Below the pieces are notes generated by a model, which made no database searches, was not told where the DNA came from, and saw only the letters and a program-made list of their open reading frames with translations. Source: Allolobophora icterica (lineage: Eukaryota > Annelida > Clitellata > Crassiclitellata > Lumbricidae). Taken from it: a DNA stretch of 64,000 nt. A program made the position numbers and the translations under genes. Shown here piece after piece: positions 41,663 to 52,285 of this stretch. The stretch spans positions 14,852,112 to 14,916,111 of the forward strand of contig OY744615.1 of NCBI GenBank assembly GCA_963556255.1, read 5' to 3'. The first letter of the stretch is position 1. Every line of letters begins with the position of its first letter.

Positions 41663-42096
41663 AAATTTTCATCGTAGGTGGTTGGAGTAGTGAGTCTGTA
41701 ATTCCTAGCGCGCCACCACCGTACGATTAGTTGGCTATAATTTTTTCTATTACACTCCAATGGTTTGGGCCGGCCTCGTGGGAGGGTCTCGGCCGTCAGC
41801 AAACGGGACTTTACATTTCGGTGTGTTAAGGCAATCCACGATCCTTATTTTTTGACTTTGGCTCGGCTTGCAAGTTTTTTGGTGGCGCAATTCGTACCCC
41901 AAAAAAATCGACCCGCTATCAGGGTCCGTGGGATCTAGGGACTCTCTGGAGACCTAGGTGGTATAGACCGACATCCTCTTAATTCAGTGAGATAACAGGA
42001 TGGTGGGGACAAAAAATTGTGGGGGTGGCGACCATCCCCTGGCAAATTTGATAGAATAGTGAGGTGCTGCGCCAAAGCCCGTAATGCACATCTACT
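41663..42096. repeat. Polinton right subterminal region
   Basis: No gene. The block 41764-41806 (containing CTCGTGGGAGGGTCTCGGCC) is the inverted counterpart of 20303-20344. Outward of it the two ends no longer align apart from GGCGCA and the terminal 7 bp ATCTACT, so the terminal repeats are either eroded or have been rearranged. Confidence 0.7.
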
Positions 42097-42246
42097 AAAG
42101 TCTTGGTCTTGGTCTTGAGGTTCAAGGTCTTGGTCTTGGTCTTGAGGTTCAAAGTCTTGGTCTTGGTCTCGCAAGACCAAGACCAAGACCGGCTGTCAAT
42201 ATGAACAGTCATTTAACAGAACTCAAGAATTCTGTATCAAGCCTGC

Positions 42247-42516
42247 TTGCATCATACGACCAATATCTATGAATGGATACAAGTCTTGTTGGTCAGGAAA
42301 ACCCATTGGCAGCAGCAACAGTTATTCTGTATCAGACGGTATGATAAACCATGGGAAGATTTCAAAAGGACTCACTATCTGTACATTAACATCCAGTGCT
42401 TGGAGAGACCAAAGCTACTGTGTGTGTTAGCGACTTCAGCACCTGTAGAACGTATTTTTTCACATGGCGGAATTTTTATGAGGCCCACCAGGCACGTCTT
42501 GGTCAGAAAATTCTGA
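42247..42516 (+). pseudogene. hAT transposase C-terminal remnant
   Basis: Same remnant as at 7279-7545 in the opposite orientation, with ATSAPVERIFSHGGIFMRP. It belongs to the hAT element that the Polinton entered. No catalytic core is present. AAGACC/GGTCTT minisatellites lie on both sides (42100-42195, 42715-42880). Confidence 0.8.
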
Positions 42517-42908
42517 GCGAATTGGTTTTTATAAAATACAAAAGGCATTTTAATTAATAGTTTGCATGAAGGACTTTTGAATACAAATTCGGATTTCTCT
42601 GCAGTTTGCATTTAAAGTTAATTTGCTTGAATAAAATAAAAGACTCGTGTTTTCATTAAAATAGCGAATATTCCGACATGACAATTTTTAGAAGTCTTGA
42701 CCTGATTGCGAGTTTTTGGGTCTTGGTCTTGGTCTTGAGGTTCAAGGTCTTGGTCTTGGTCTTGGTCTCGAGGTTCAAAGTCTTGGTCTTGGTCTTGGTC
42801 TTGAGGTTCAAGGTCTTGGTCTTGGTCTTGGTCTTGAGGTTCAAGGTCTTGGTCTTGGTCTTGAGGTTTAAGGTCTTGACAACAAGACTGGTAATTATTA
42901 ATGTTATT

Positions 42909-42913
42909 GTTAT

Positions 42914-42941
<28 letters not shown>
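42909..42941. repeat. (TA)n microsatellite
   Basis: About 14 TA units just after the hAT target duplication. Confidence 0.9.
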
Positions 42942-42945
<4 letters not shown>

Positions 42946-43300
42946 CGCTTAATATCATTACTATTATATTTATTTTATCGTTCTTATTATTACGAGCATC
43001 GTCGTCATTGTCTTTATTATTCGGCGTTGCTCATAAATGGCGCCAAATATAGATTCATTGGGCGCCATTATAATTATTTAACAGTCTTGAAGGGGAACGA
43101 TGCGAAATTTGGTACCCCCGCTTTCTAGACCAAAGTTACGCCTCTGGTAGGTCCTGTCTTATCTGTAGGGCCTATACGCTGACGTTTGCCATGTAGGTCA
43201 ACAGTTTCCGTTCTCTTTTCTTTCACTTGCTAAGGATCGACTCAAGGATTACAGACGTCAGTTACTATAACTTAGGCTACCAACCTCAACTCGACAATTT
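42942..43300. other. Unassigned spacer
   Basis: ATT-rich start, then no recognisable gene or element. A word GGTACCCCCGCTTT near 43113 resembles one near 16340. Confidence 0.35.
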
Positions 43301-43373
43301 TTATGTTGTTTTTAAATAGCATTTCATTGTTTTAATCCTAAAACATAAAGATGGTTTAGAACTTTCCATTCCC
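43301..43373 (+). repeat. 73-bp inverted repeat, left arm
   Basis: Reverse complement of 45382-45454 with about two mismatches. It contains TTATGTTGTTTTTAAATAGC. The arms enclose 2.0 kb that includes the pogo-type element. Confidence 0.9.
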
Positions 43374-43729
43374 TTATATATAGGGCCTAGCCTACGCTAT
43401 AGGCCTAAAACAAATACGAAGGCAAATGAGCTTCAAAAGCTTGATGCTTGTAACTTCTTAACAGTTCTAAAACGCATTTTTTTCAGTTTATTTGAGATTA
43501 TGCGGGGAAACAGCAGCGTGGCTGGCGAATCGCAGAATTGAGCACACGAATGTTTTATGTTTTAGCCTTTAGTTTAATGTATAAAATGTATTTAATTTAA
43601 TTTAAATGTATTATTTAAATAAAATAAGTAAAGTTAATAACAGTAAATAACTATAGCAGTAAATACTAGCAGTAAATAAGTAAATAATAAGTAACGTTGA
43701 TAACGTTACAGTTAAAGTTAATAACAGTA

Positions 43730-43870
43730 GACTTTTTTACTGTTGAAGTGACGTAACAAAGGCCACTTAAGCCTAATTGGAGTGACGTAACAAAGGTCTT
43801 TATTGTTTATCTAAATATTACTATAAAATGTGTTTAATAATTGAAGTGACGAAACAATGGGCCTTTGGTT
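43730..43870 (-). repeat. TTACGTCA minisatellite, block 3 (inverted)
   Basis: Two to three units with GAAGTGACGTAACAAAGG, the reverse complement of the units at 16391-16562 and 19190-19740. Confidence 0.7.
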
Positions 43871-43990
43871 ATACAATATTATTTAATTTAAAATGTATTA
43901 AAATTTAATGTATAAAACATGGACATTTTAATGTATAAAATTATGTCTTAGCTCATTTGCCGGCATGTATGTTTTATAACGTAGGCCATA

Positions 43991-45374
43991 GGGTAAGGTG
44001 GGGCAAGGCAAAAATGGTCCCTGTTGTTGCTGCATTTGACATAAGATAAATTAAGTGATGTTATTTAGTTGACATTCAGGATTGGTCACTAGTCCCTGAA
44101 AACAGAAAGTAATTGAGCATCCAATATTTACGCATTTATACTAAACAAATAATTACAAATAGCGGGGCAAAACGGCCCTGCTGGGGACGTCTTACCACAT
44201 GTTGAAAATGATAAAAATAAAATATACAGCAACTCGATGTTGCTCGAAAAAAGGTCTAAAATGGAATAAGCAGCTATATGAAATGAACTAATTACTATAA
44301 AATATTGCAGTTATGCTTCTTTTTATTAATTTTTAAGCCCAAGACTTAACCAGGTTATATACTAAAACAGGCTAATTAAACATATATGTTGTCCAACTTG
44401 TATTCAAAATTGTCATTCTTAAAATAAGATTTTAAGCCTTATTGCTGTCATGCAGTAATTATCAAAGGCATATATAGCACACGGCCGTAACGTCAGGTCC
44501 ACATGTGCACGACTCATGAAACCATTTTTTGCATGTAGGACATTCTTGCCATGACTCGAATGGCGGATCACAATAGCGCGTTTGACGTATACAGCAAGGT
44601 GTGGTATCGACCTCAACTTTTTTATCAGCTGCATTTTTTAACCACTATTCACTTCTAATTTTCGTTTAGGTTTAAAAATTCCTGCAGCCGAAAGTACACC
44701 GTAAGCTACTGCTAGGGCCTATTTATTGTGAATATTATGAGGACCAACCACAGAACAGCAAGACTGCTGTAAGCAGGCCTAAGTGTATCAAAATGAGCTG
44801 TCACTGTCTATATTACCTGAAGTAATGAAAACGATTTTGCAGTTTCTTTTATTAACCCCTTTCATGGTGTATTGTTCTATAATAATACTTATGGGCAACA
44901 CCTAAATTAACAAATCGTTCCCAATAGACCGCCAAATGAAATGCTCGTTTGGGGCAAAACGTCTCCTGGAAGTATTGCCCGGGAACGTTTTGCCCCCATG
45001 CAGATAACAACTGCATTTCAGAACACTACAGGTTAATGATTGTATTATCGCTCACCACGTGTATCACAATTATTCCAAACAAAGGTACCTTTCGAACTGC
45101 TATCTCGATTTTACATGAAACAGTAGGCCTATCGCCGTGGGTGAATATAAATCATTTAGCGTGATCAAAATATTATAAAATATCCTTGACAAACTTTGTT
45201 TGGTCGTTAAACTGTTCGTAAATCGCTAAATTTGTATGAGAGTAAGTTTTTATGGTAATTCTAGACTGAATCAACAATTAAGCTATAGACAGCGCCACCT
45301 CATGACTTGTATTTCAACAATGTTAAGGGTGGGTGACGTCTTACCCGCATGGGACGTCTTGCCTCACGTTACCC
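43991..45374 (-). mobile_element. Pogo-type (Tc1/mariner) element with TA flanks
   Basis: The ends GGGTAAGGTGGGGCAAG and CTTGCCTCACGTTACCC are imperfect inverted repeats flanked by TA (43989-43990, 45375-45376). GGGGCAAAACG-type words recur inside. The minus strand carries a short zinc-finger segment like the C-terminus of some pogo transposases. The catalytic domain is not seen, so the element is a 1.4-kb deletion derivative. Confidence 0.65.
44462..44569 (-). pseudogene. PHD-like finger of a transposase C-terminus
   Basis: A minus-strand frame reads WQECPTCKKWFHESC and then CYICL followed by a stop. The C-x2-C, H-x2-C, C-x2-C pattern matches the PHD-type finger at the end of many pogo-like transposases. 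No upstream exon or core is visible. Confidence 0.55.
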
Positions 45375-45381
45375 TACATTA

Positions 45382-45454
45382 GGGAATGGAAAGTTCTAAA
45401 CCATCTTTATGTTTTAGGATTCAAACAATTAAATGCTATTTAAAAACAACATAA
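45382..45454 (-). repeat. 73-bp inverted repeat, right arm
   Basis: Partner of 43301-43373. It starts 6 bp after the pogo element's TA, so one arm lies almost against that element while the other is about 620 bp away from it. Confidence 0.9.
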
Positions 45455-45699
45455 AACACGTCATCCGGCCGCGGTCTCATCCCACCCCAGAGTGTTTTCC
45501 CGTTTGACATACACTCAATGTAGTCAGGCTCCTTGACCGATTCGTATTGGTCTGAATTATTATCCTTCAGGAACAAAGCAAGAAACCATTTGTCTTGAGT
45601 TTATGTCGTGATATGAATTGCCAAAACTGATTTATTCGTCAGCTCACTCATTCTCTGTTTGTGCTTATGGACACTATGCCCCTTTGTTCTTAAGCTTAT

Positions 45700-45935
45700 T
45701 CTTTGGAGCATTTCACTTCGAACTAGCAATCTGGACTTTCAATATTGAAACTTATTTTCAATACATTCGTCGATCACTGTCTTTTTTGGAATGGGCTTCC
45801 ACCTGAGTTGCGATCTCTTCCTCGAGACTCGTCCACCGCTTTCTGCTCTGCTTCAAAGGCTGTTCTCTTTCGCCGTGGTTGGGCTGGGAGCGCCTCTGAA
45901 TAGTCTCCTTGAAGGGGCGCTATATAAATGCTCAG

Positions 45936-45992
<57 letters not shown>
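45700..45992 (+). mobile_element. LINE 3' end with (TTGA)n tail
   Basis: A broken frame reads FWNGLPPELRSLPRDSSTAF and then KAVLF, the typical C-terminal end of CR1/L2-like LINE reverse transcriptases. A GGGGCGCTATATAAATG word and a (TTGA)n tail at 45938-45992 follow. Confidence 0.65.
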
Positions 45993-45993
<1 letters not shown>

Positions 45994-46189
45994 ATAGTCC
46001 AGCGAATATCTACGAATGTTCTGACGTCTGAGCATCGGCTGGCCTTCACCCCTATCTCTCTGGCAATCACTCTGGAACTGAAACACCTCGTTGGCTGACC
46101 AGCAACCAGCTGGCCAGCCTTCAGCGACTTTATTTGACTAAACCATGTTGAGATTAAATTTTATTTAATCGGGAATTTGGAGTAGGCCT

Positions 46190-46695
46190 TCGAAAACTCA
46201 CACACAAAAATCTGCCTTGCATTCTACCTCTGTGGTGTTTTATGGGCTCTTTCGAAGCTGGATGCCCTCCACCAGTGGTGCCTGAGAAGAATCTTGCTAC
46301 TTCAAACTTAATAATAATAATATTTAATAATAATAATAATAATATCTACCACAGTGATAGACACGGTGGCCCCATCTTACCTGCCCACCACATCAATTCA
46401 GGCCGGGGGTGCAGCCGAACTGGCGGATGCCAGAAAGACCACCAAATACAAGCAACTGTCGCAGTGCTATTATTTCGTGCCCCTAGCCTTTGAGACCTTC
46501 GGCCCAATCAATGCTGCTGGACTTGCATTCGTCAAAGACCTTGGACGCCTCCTGAGCCAGGTCTCAGGAGACCCAAGAGAAGCTAGCTTCCTCTTCCAAC
46601 GCTTAGCTGTGACAGTCCAGCGCTTCAACGCAGCCGCCTTCCGCAACACTTTTGCACTTCCGGGTCACGATGAAGATGGTCACTCCAGAGATTAA
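46190..46695 (+). mobile_element. LINE reverse-transcriptase C-terminal fragment
   Basis: A WCLRRIL segment, an AAT microsatellite interruption (46308-46345), then a frame with PSYLPTTSIQAGGAAE, KTTKYKQLS, FVPLAFETFGP and GDPREASFLFQRLAVTVQRF. This last part is a familiar tail of LINE-type polyproteins in invertebrates. It is 5'-truncated and ends at 46695. Confidence 0.65.
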
Positions 46696-46759
46696 TTTTC
46701 ACACACTTAGTATCTGACTCCTGAGGGATTATATGTACCTCGGGGAAAAAAAATAATAA

Positions 46760-47248
46760 TAATAATAAATGATAAGACGATTTGTAAGGCGCTGTAACAC
46801 AGCCGAGGCCGAAGGAAAGGGCGCTCTACATGAGTTCAAAAATTCAATGGCAGAAAGTCGGTCTTCAGAAGTAATAAAAACAAGAAGACTCCGGAGTCCA
46901 GATACCGTGCACATCACAAATGCGGACATTTTCAGGCGCACCGTACAAACCCTGGTCTCGCAGGTGATCGAAACAAAAAGTCTCTGGATGTCTGGACACT
47001 TCGCACGACGCAGTGGCAGACAGAACCACTGAACCACACTTGATCGCTCCGACCCTTGTTTTCGCCTCTAAGAAGATGGAAGAGACCAGTCGAACGACAA
47101 AAGCAAATATGGACACGGACGATGGAGGCGGTACTTTGGATTACACAGAGCCTGGAGAAGACCCCAAGACCTGCTGGACGAAAGCAACGCTCCGGAGAGA
47201 AACACTGATGTTGTTGTTGATGATGATCATGAATATGATGATGATGAC
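46760..47248 (+). mobile_element. LINE 3' end with GAT tail
   Basis: Homologous to 12480-12912 (shared AAGAAGACTCCGGA, CTTGTTTTCGCCTC and AATATGGACACGGACG). It is followed by an ATGATG tail, in which the next MITE has inserted. Confidence 0.5.
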
Positions 47249-47487
47249 CAGTGGCGGCGGTCTTGTCTGAGGGGGACATTTTTGAACTGATCTGGTCAAA
47301 AAAGAGGTAACAAAATTTATCGCCGTGAACTGATCTGGTCAAAAAAAGGTAAAAAAAATTCGCGCGTCAAAATTGAGGATTTTTTTGGTGTTTCTTCAAA
47401 ATGTGGGGGTCCGATGCATGGCGTGTCCCCCCCCCACTGTTAAACGTGGGGTCTTGTCCCCTCGACCCTCCATAATCGCCGCCCATG
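47249..47487. mobile_element. hAT-type MITE, second copy (239 bp)
   Basis: Same family as 7952-8187. Ends CAGTGGCGGCGG and ATCGCCGCCCATG, with an 8-bp duplication ATGATGAC (47241-47248, 47488-47495). Confidence 0.8.
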
Positions 47488-47495
47488 ATGATGAC

Positions 47496-48280
47496 GACGA
47501 CGCGGATGTTGATGACAGATAAACTATGCTGATGTCCCTGTGTGATAGGTCTTAGGCCTATTTGAAATGGTCGTTTCTCTGAGCGCACCCAGTGCAGTTT
47601 ATTTCTTGTTGGCTGTGGTGATCGGCAGCCATCGCGTCCTATCGACATATTTCGGCTGCTTCTGTCGACGCTGGCAGCCGATGCGCCTTCGTCGTCGACG
47701 ACACACAGGGGACCCTCAAAACGGTTCGTCTTCCAGATAAACTCAACGGCGCCCGACACAGAAATTACCGGCCAGCCAGTCAGGCTGCTACTGCTGTACA
47801 TGAGAGACATCGTATATAGAGGCAGCAACCGTTGTACGTCAGATCCGGTTGAGCGCATGCGACGCTCGACACAGGAGGCGCTGACTGCAATACTGCCAAC
47901 GACCGCATGGTTAGCCTAATCGCGACGTGACCTTCCCTAAACATTAAAGGCCGACCAATATAATCACCAGTGGAAGACCCGCTGGGAAAGAGGTAACAAA
48001 ACTGGTCTGTGTATTTACAGAGAAAACCAAGTCTGAATATTATATGAGGTCGTTTTCGCAAATTGTGTTTTTACTGGTTTTGAGTTTTACTTGATATAGG
48101 CTATAGGCCTACGATGCCAGGACATCAAAACGTTCTCATTATCGAGTAGATTTAACTTATTTATATGACAAAAATAAAAGGCACCACAAATCGGGTTCAT
48201 TTTTTCGTTTTTGAAATTTATTAACTTTCTTTTAGAAGAGTGTCAATTTTGCAAACACAGAACAAGCTTGCTGATAATAG
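47496..48280. other. Unassigned stretch
   Basis: No gene is recognised. A 163-codon minus-strand frame (47367-47858) runs into the MITE and lacks a domain. Later sequence is AT-rich. Confidence 0.35.
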
Positions 48281-48466
48281 GCCTACCTCATGGCCAGGAG
48301 AGCATTAGATTCGCGGTTCGATTCCCGTAAACCCCCTCTAGGGCGGCGCCTTGCATGGCTGCCAAACCGTGTGTTAAGATTTGATTGTACTTTCGTGTTT
48401 CAATGTAATCTTACTGCGTTTGTCAGTTTGAATTAATAAAGAAGATTATCATTATTACTTATAGTG
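48281..48466 (+). mobile_element. tRNA-derived SINE
   Basis: The head has an A-box-like TGGCCAGGAGAGC and a B box GGTTCGATTCC. The body contains GCCTTGCATGGCTGCC. The tail GTCAGTTTGAATTAATAAAG ends in ATT-rich repeats. Related copies are at 48945-49115 (inverted), 51350-51520 and, as a fragment, 285-365. Confidence 0.7.
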
Positions 48467-48471
48467 TATTT

Positions 48472-48657
48472 GCCCGTCATATTATGACGGCAGTGTAGGC
48501 CTATGTAATTATGTCGTTGGTTAAAATGCTCTGATCGCCGTCGTCAAGACGGCAGTACTGACGTCACAGTTTCTGCTTCACAATAGATTCAAGAAACCGT
48601 TTGTGACGTAGCGTTTATCGACAGACACACGCTATATGGATATTATATATATATAGA
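48472..48657 (-). mobile_element. Miniature Helitron, copy 2
   Basis: Reverse complement of the 19744-19922 family. It starts TCTATATATATATAATATCC after an A on the minus strand and carries the GTCATAATATGAC palindrome near its 3' end. Its terminal CTRRT is altered. Confidence 0.65.
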
Positions 48658-48944
48658 TTGTTAATTTTATGTTGATTTACCGTTTTTGAAGTAAAACTAG
48701 TTTTTTAGGTTTGTTTACAAGTAGGCCTAGGCCTACGCTCATGCGTACACATTGCGTGTAGCTTTAAGCTAGTGGTTAACTTTAATAACTAAAATATAGG
48801 CCTATGCTTTGTCAGTTAGGCCTAGGTCTACATGCAAATTATTGCTAATTAATCTTTTTGTGCTATATTTACCAACTTAACGTTGAAATAACTAGGCTAC
48901 CAAATCTCAACCACTCATAATTATAAACAATAATCTTTATTAAT

Positions 48945-49115
48945 TCAAACTGACTAGTAGGCTAGGCCTACGCAGTAAGATTACATTGAGACATGACAGT
49001 ACAATCAAGATCTTAATTAAACACGTTTTGGCAGCCATGCAAGGCACTGCCCTAGAGGGGGTTACGGGTATCGAATCACGATCTAATGCTCTCCTGGCCA
49101 TGAGTGTTAGGCCTA
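48945..49115 (-). mobile_element. tRNA-derived SINE, inverted copy
   Basis: On the minus strand it carries CATGGCCAGGAGAGCATTAG and GATTCGATACCCG, then GCCTTGCATGGCTGCC, ending in an AATTAATAAAGATT tail. Confidence 0.65.
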
Positions 49116-49902
49116 CAATTCATCTCTTCCCCTCCCCATGGTACTCATGGTACTTTTCCAGCGAAGTAGTGCATTGGTATGCGAGTCCGTGCTGCCACAC
49201 CGCAGGAGTCTGGTAGACGTCCGCAAAGGAGGGAGGAAAGGTAAGGCCAAATGCGGACAATGGGAGGGAGGGGTCCAAAGTAGGTCATTTTGCGGGCGTT
49301 GTTTATGGACGACCTTATATTGCCCAACCCAAGTTGTTCATGTCAATGGTCATCATCATGGTCCACCCATCCAGGAAAGAACGGTGCTACTCTAACGACT
49401 GGCTCATAACGCCAAATGATGTGCTTAACCTGGTCAGCGGGAAGTCGTCCACCGCATCAAACGCTCCGCTCAAGTCCAGGAGGGCGAGCGACGTCACGTA
49501 TCCGACGTCGACACAGATATCAGAGGAACTGCCTCAGGCGAACAGTCTCCGTCAAAATGGCCTCTTCCAAAACCTGATTGTAGCTTTTGGCAGCATGGGT
49601 TGCAGGATTCTAAATGTATCGCAACAGATGCTGCACAACACTTTCTCAATTACCGTATAGGCCTACATTATACGTCATATTATTATTATTATTAAATTTG
49701 TAACGCGCGCATGGTCACACCGAAATGTGAATCTGAGGCGCGGATAGTCAGCCGCCAGGATAAGATGCAGTTAGATATCCAAGTGTTTGAAAGCCAAGGA
49801 GAAATAGTGAGTTTTGAGTCTCTTTTTGAAGGTAGAAAGTGAATTTTGAGCTACGAAGAGAGATGGTTAGGTAAGGTTAGAGATGGGCCAGTAGATTTTG
49901 AT
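49116..49902. other. Unassigned stretch
   Basis: No gene is recognised. A 108-codon frame at 49334-49660 lacks a known domain. An ATT run is at 49680-49695. Confidence 0.35.
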
Positions 49903-49910
49903 GTTATGAC

Positions 49911-50220
49911 GGTTCCGGTCCACTATTCCGGGGGTCAGCTATTCCGGGGATCCGCCGGTATATGCATACATACAACATACATGCATACATACATACACAC
50001 ATACATGCAAACATACATCCATGCATGCTTGCATGTATGAATGCATGCGTGTATGTATGTATACATACAAACATGTATGTATGCATGTATACATACATAC
50101 ATGTATGTATGCATGTATGTACATATATATACATGTATGTATGCATGTATGTATGTTGTATGTATGTATATTCCGGCGGATCCCCGGAATAGCGGACCCC
50201 CGGAATAGTGGGCCGGTACC
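49911..50220. mobile_element. TIR element with microsatellite core (310 bp)
   Basis: Inverted repeats of about 50 bp contain CCACTATTCCGGGGGTC and GCTATTCCGGGGATCCGCCGG-type words (49911-49960, 50172-50220). A perfect 8-bp duplication GTTATGAC flanks it (49903-49910, 50221-50228). The core is about 200 bp of CATA/CATG/TGTA repeats. It is non-coding. An 8-bp duplication fits hAT or P superfamilies. Confidence 0.85.
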
Positions 50221-50235
50221 GTTATGACAGTTATG

Positions 50236-50510
50236 CAGGGTGGGAAATGTCGGGGGTTGCATTGAAGGGTTCAACCCCCTAGTCTTTCTCAGGACCCTCG
50301 TTAGGACCCTCGTTAAGTCTTCATTGCACACCCCCAGGGGGTCGTTTCCAACCCCCACAGTTGTGTTAGCGTGACTTGGCATTATTGACTCTGACAAAGG
50401 GAAGACATTTCCATGGTATATCATGTATGCATTTTCGAAGTTTCTCAACAAAGGAATTGATTTTGATTCGAGTCCGACTTGCAAAACTGCCAGCGTTGAA
50501 ACTCGAAATC
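50236..50510 (+). mobile_element. hAT-type MITE relative, partial
   Basis: Starts CAGGGTGGGAAATGTCGGGGG and shares the family core with 398-539 and, inverted, 13604-13896. Its right end and target duplication were not found. Confidence 0.6.
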
Positions 50511-50828
50511 AGCTGCAGATTTCGTTTGCAAACTACGGATAAATGTGCACCACATACACCATTATAACTAGTACTGTAGTCCAAAATATTCAGTCACATT
50601 ACATCACAATAACCCTTTATAATGCCCTTTCAGATTATTATTCTGCAGTTTTTCCCTTGTTTTTAAACTCAAAATTTTGGCTTAAGAACAAGATCCGTGA
50701 TGTTGAATGCATGTAATATGGTGAAAACAGTTTGATATTATACGCAGCAAAAGACAGGCAAAACTTTCATTCAGAGATAACAAATTCAATTTCACATTCA
50801 TTTACACATTTTTGAGAAATAGTCAATA

Positions 50829-51586
50829 AGGGGCCATCCATATATTACATAAGGGAAAAAAATCATATTTTCATGCCCTCCCCCTGTTGCACCTCATACA
50901 TTTTGTGGACACCCTCCCCCACGCGTACATACAACTAAGCTTTTCTACCCCCCCCCCTTATAAAAGTTAATTAGCTAAAGTCATGTAGGGCCTACAAGAC
51001 ATTTATTTTACCGTAGGCCTATAATATATTTGTTAAACATTATATTTGCTAGCTAAAATTTTTTAACTGTTATGAAGAATAAAATCCTACATTTACTTTT
51101 TAAAAAGACCATAGGACAATACAGTTATAAATAGGCTAATGTGGACGTCATAATTCAAAATTTATTTTGCATACGTACACATTTTGGTCGAGACCCCTCC
51201 CCTCGCCATACGCACCAGTCGCACCTGTACGCAAAATGTAGTCCATAGAGTAGTGGTAACATCACTGGCGTGAAGTGCAGTAGGTAGCGGGATCGCCTCC
51301 CGTAACCCTCCCAAGGTCCACTCAGCCTATCATTTGCAAGATGGCGCGTGTGTGAAAATGAGATGTAGGACATGATGGGCGCCTTGCATGGCTGCCGTAT
51401 ACAGTTAAAATTCGACTCCTGTAATAACTTGTGATCATCCGTTCATACTGATTTGTAATCATACTGCGTAATTGTCAGTTTGAAGATAATTATTAAACGA
51501 AGATTATTATTATTATAAAATCGCCTAAATCCGATCACCCCCCCCCCCATCCCCCTCACTGCGTACATAATATATGGATGGCCCCT
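50829..51586. mobile_element. MITE with 19-bp inverted ends
   Basis: The ends AGGGGCCATCCATATATTA and its exact reverse complement (51568-51586) enclose 758 bp. Poly-C tracts lie inside both ends. A SINE (51350-51520) is nested within. No transposase is encoded. Confidence 0.75.
51350..51520 (+). mobile_element. SINE copy nested in MITE
   Basis: Contains GGGCGCCTTGCATGGCTGCC, a TGTAATCATACTGCG word, GTCAGTTTGAA and an (ATT)n tail, matching the 48281 family. The tRNA-like head is poorly preserved. Confidence 0.6.
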
Positions 51587-51904
51587 AAAACAATTAGCAA
51601 AAATAACTACATATGCATTCAGAGCGTCTGATTTAAGGCGAGCGATCGATCGCCCTCCTTGGTCGCTCGCCTAGCAAAGGTACCGGCGAACGATTTACCG
51701 CTCGCCTATAGGCGAGGGCTTCTCACTGTCGTTCACATTCGGTCGTCGCTCCCTTAGTTTGAGTTAAGTCATCTTACGTCGATGGTGGGTTTATACCGAA
51801 TGTTCATTCATTCATTCATTCATTCTGAGAATTTATATGTCGCCTCTTCAAGAGAGGCCTACTCAGATAACGGAGCTGAAGTGAGATAGGCCTACTAGAT
51901 GACA

Positions 51905-52285
51905 GGACATTGATTAACTGGAGAAAGTGCAAAGAAGAGCTACAGAAATGATTTGGGGCTACAAGGATTTAAGTTATGAAGAAAGGTTGAGAAGGTGTGG
52001 ACTAACAACATTGGAGAGAAGGAGGAGCAGAGGGGATCTAATCGAAGCTTATAAGATTATCACTGGAAAGGAAGCACTGCAGTGGGAGAGATTCTTTGAA
52101 TTAGCACCAAACAAGGCAACTCGGGGACACAGGTATAAATTAAGAGGCCGAAAGGAACATTAGGGCATAAATTCTTCAGTGCAAGAGTTGTAGACCTGTG
52201 GAATGGTTTGGATGATAGTACTGTCGCAGTGGACACAATCACAGCTTTCACGAGGAAGCTAGGCAAGATAGGCTATTAAGCATTA
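51905..52285 (+). mobile_element. LINE reverse-transcriptase 3' fragment
   Basis: The frame 51927-52163 reads QRRATEMIWGYKDLSYEERL and then GLTTLERRRSRGDLIEAYKI, a well-known C-terminal segment of CR1/Rex-like LINE reverse transcriptases. A frame change follows, to a segment containing RVVDLWNGLDD near 52185-52215. Confidence 0.75.

Larger units (their letters stand above)
20069..42096 (+). mobile_element. Polinton/Maverick element
   Basis: The ends AGTAGAT and ATCTACT match the AG...CT termini of Polintons. AAAGT flanks both sides (20064-20068, 42097-42101). The family norm is a 6-bp duplication, and AAAAGT versus TAAAGT would fit if one base changed. Gross length is 22.0 kb, about 15.1 kb without the retrotransposon. 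It encodes polymerase B, integrase, packaging ATPase, protease and capsid proteins, the hallmark Polinton set. Beyond 7 bp the terminal inverted repeats are eroded, but an internal block of about 40 bp is inverted between the two ends. The copy is defective, with the polymerase split and the fibre gene interrupted. Confidence 0.93.
19978..42890 (+). mobile_element. hAT-derived element copy 2, split by a Polinton
   Basis: Left part 19978-20068 and right part 42097-42890 together match the 908-bp element at 6892-7799 (inverted). The ends are CAGACTTGTTGTC and GACAACAAGACTG. A perfect 8-bp duplication GTAATTAT flanks the whole 22.9 kb (19970-19977, 42891-42898). This proves the hAT element was present before the Polinton entered it. 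The right part keeps the transposase remnant and AAGACC-type minisatellites. Confidence 0.9.

Noticed and set aside
48281..48340. Possible tRNA gene with B box GGTTCGATTCC
   Set aside because: The head continues into a SINE body with an A/T-rich tail, and there are other dispersed copies.
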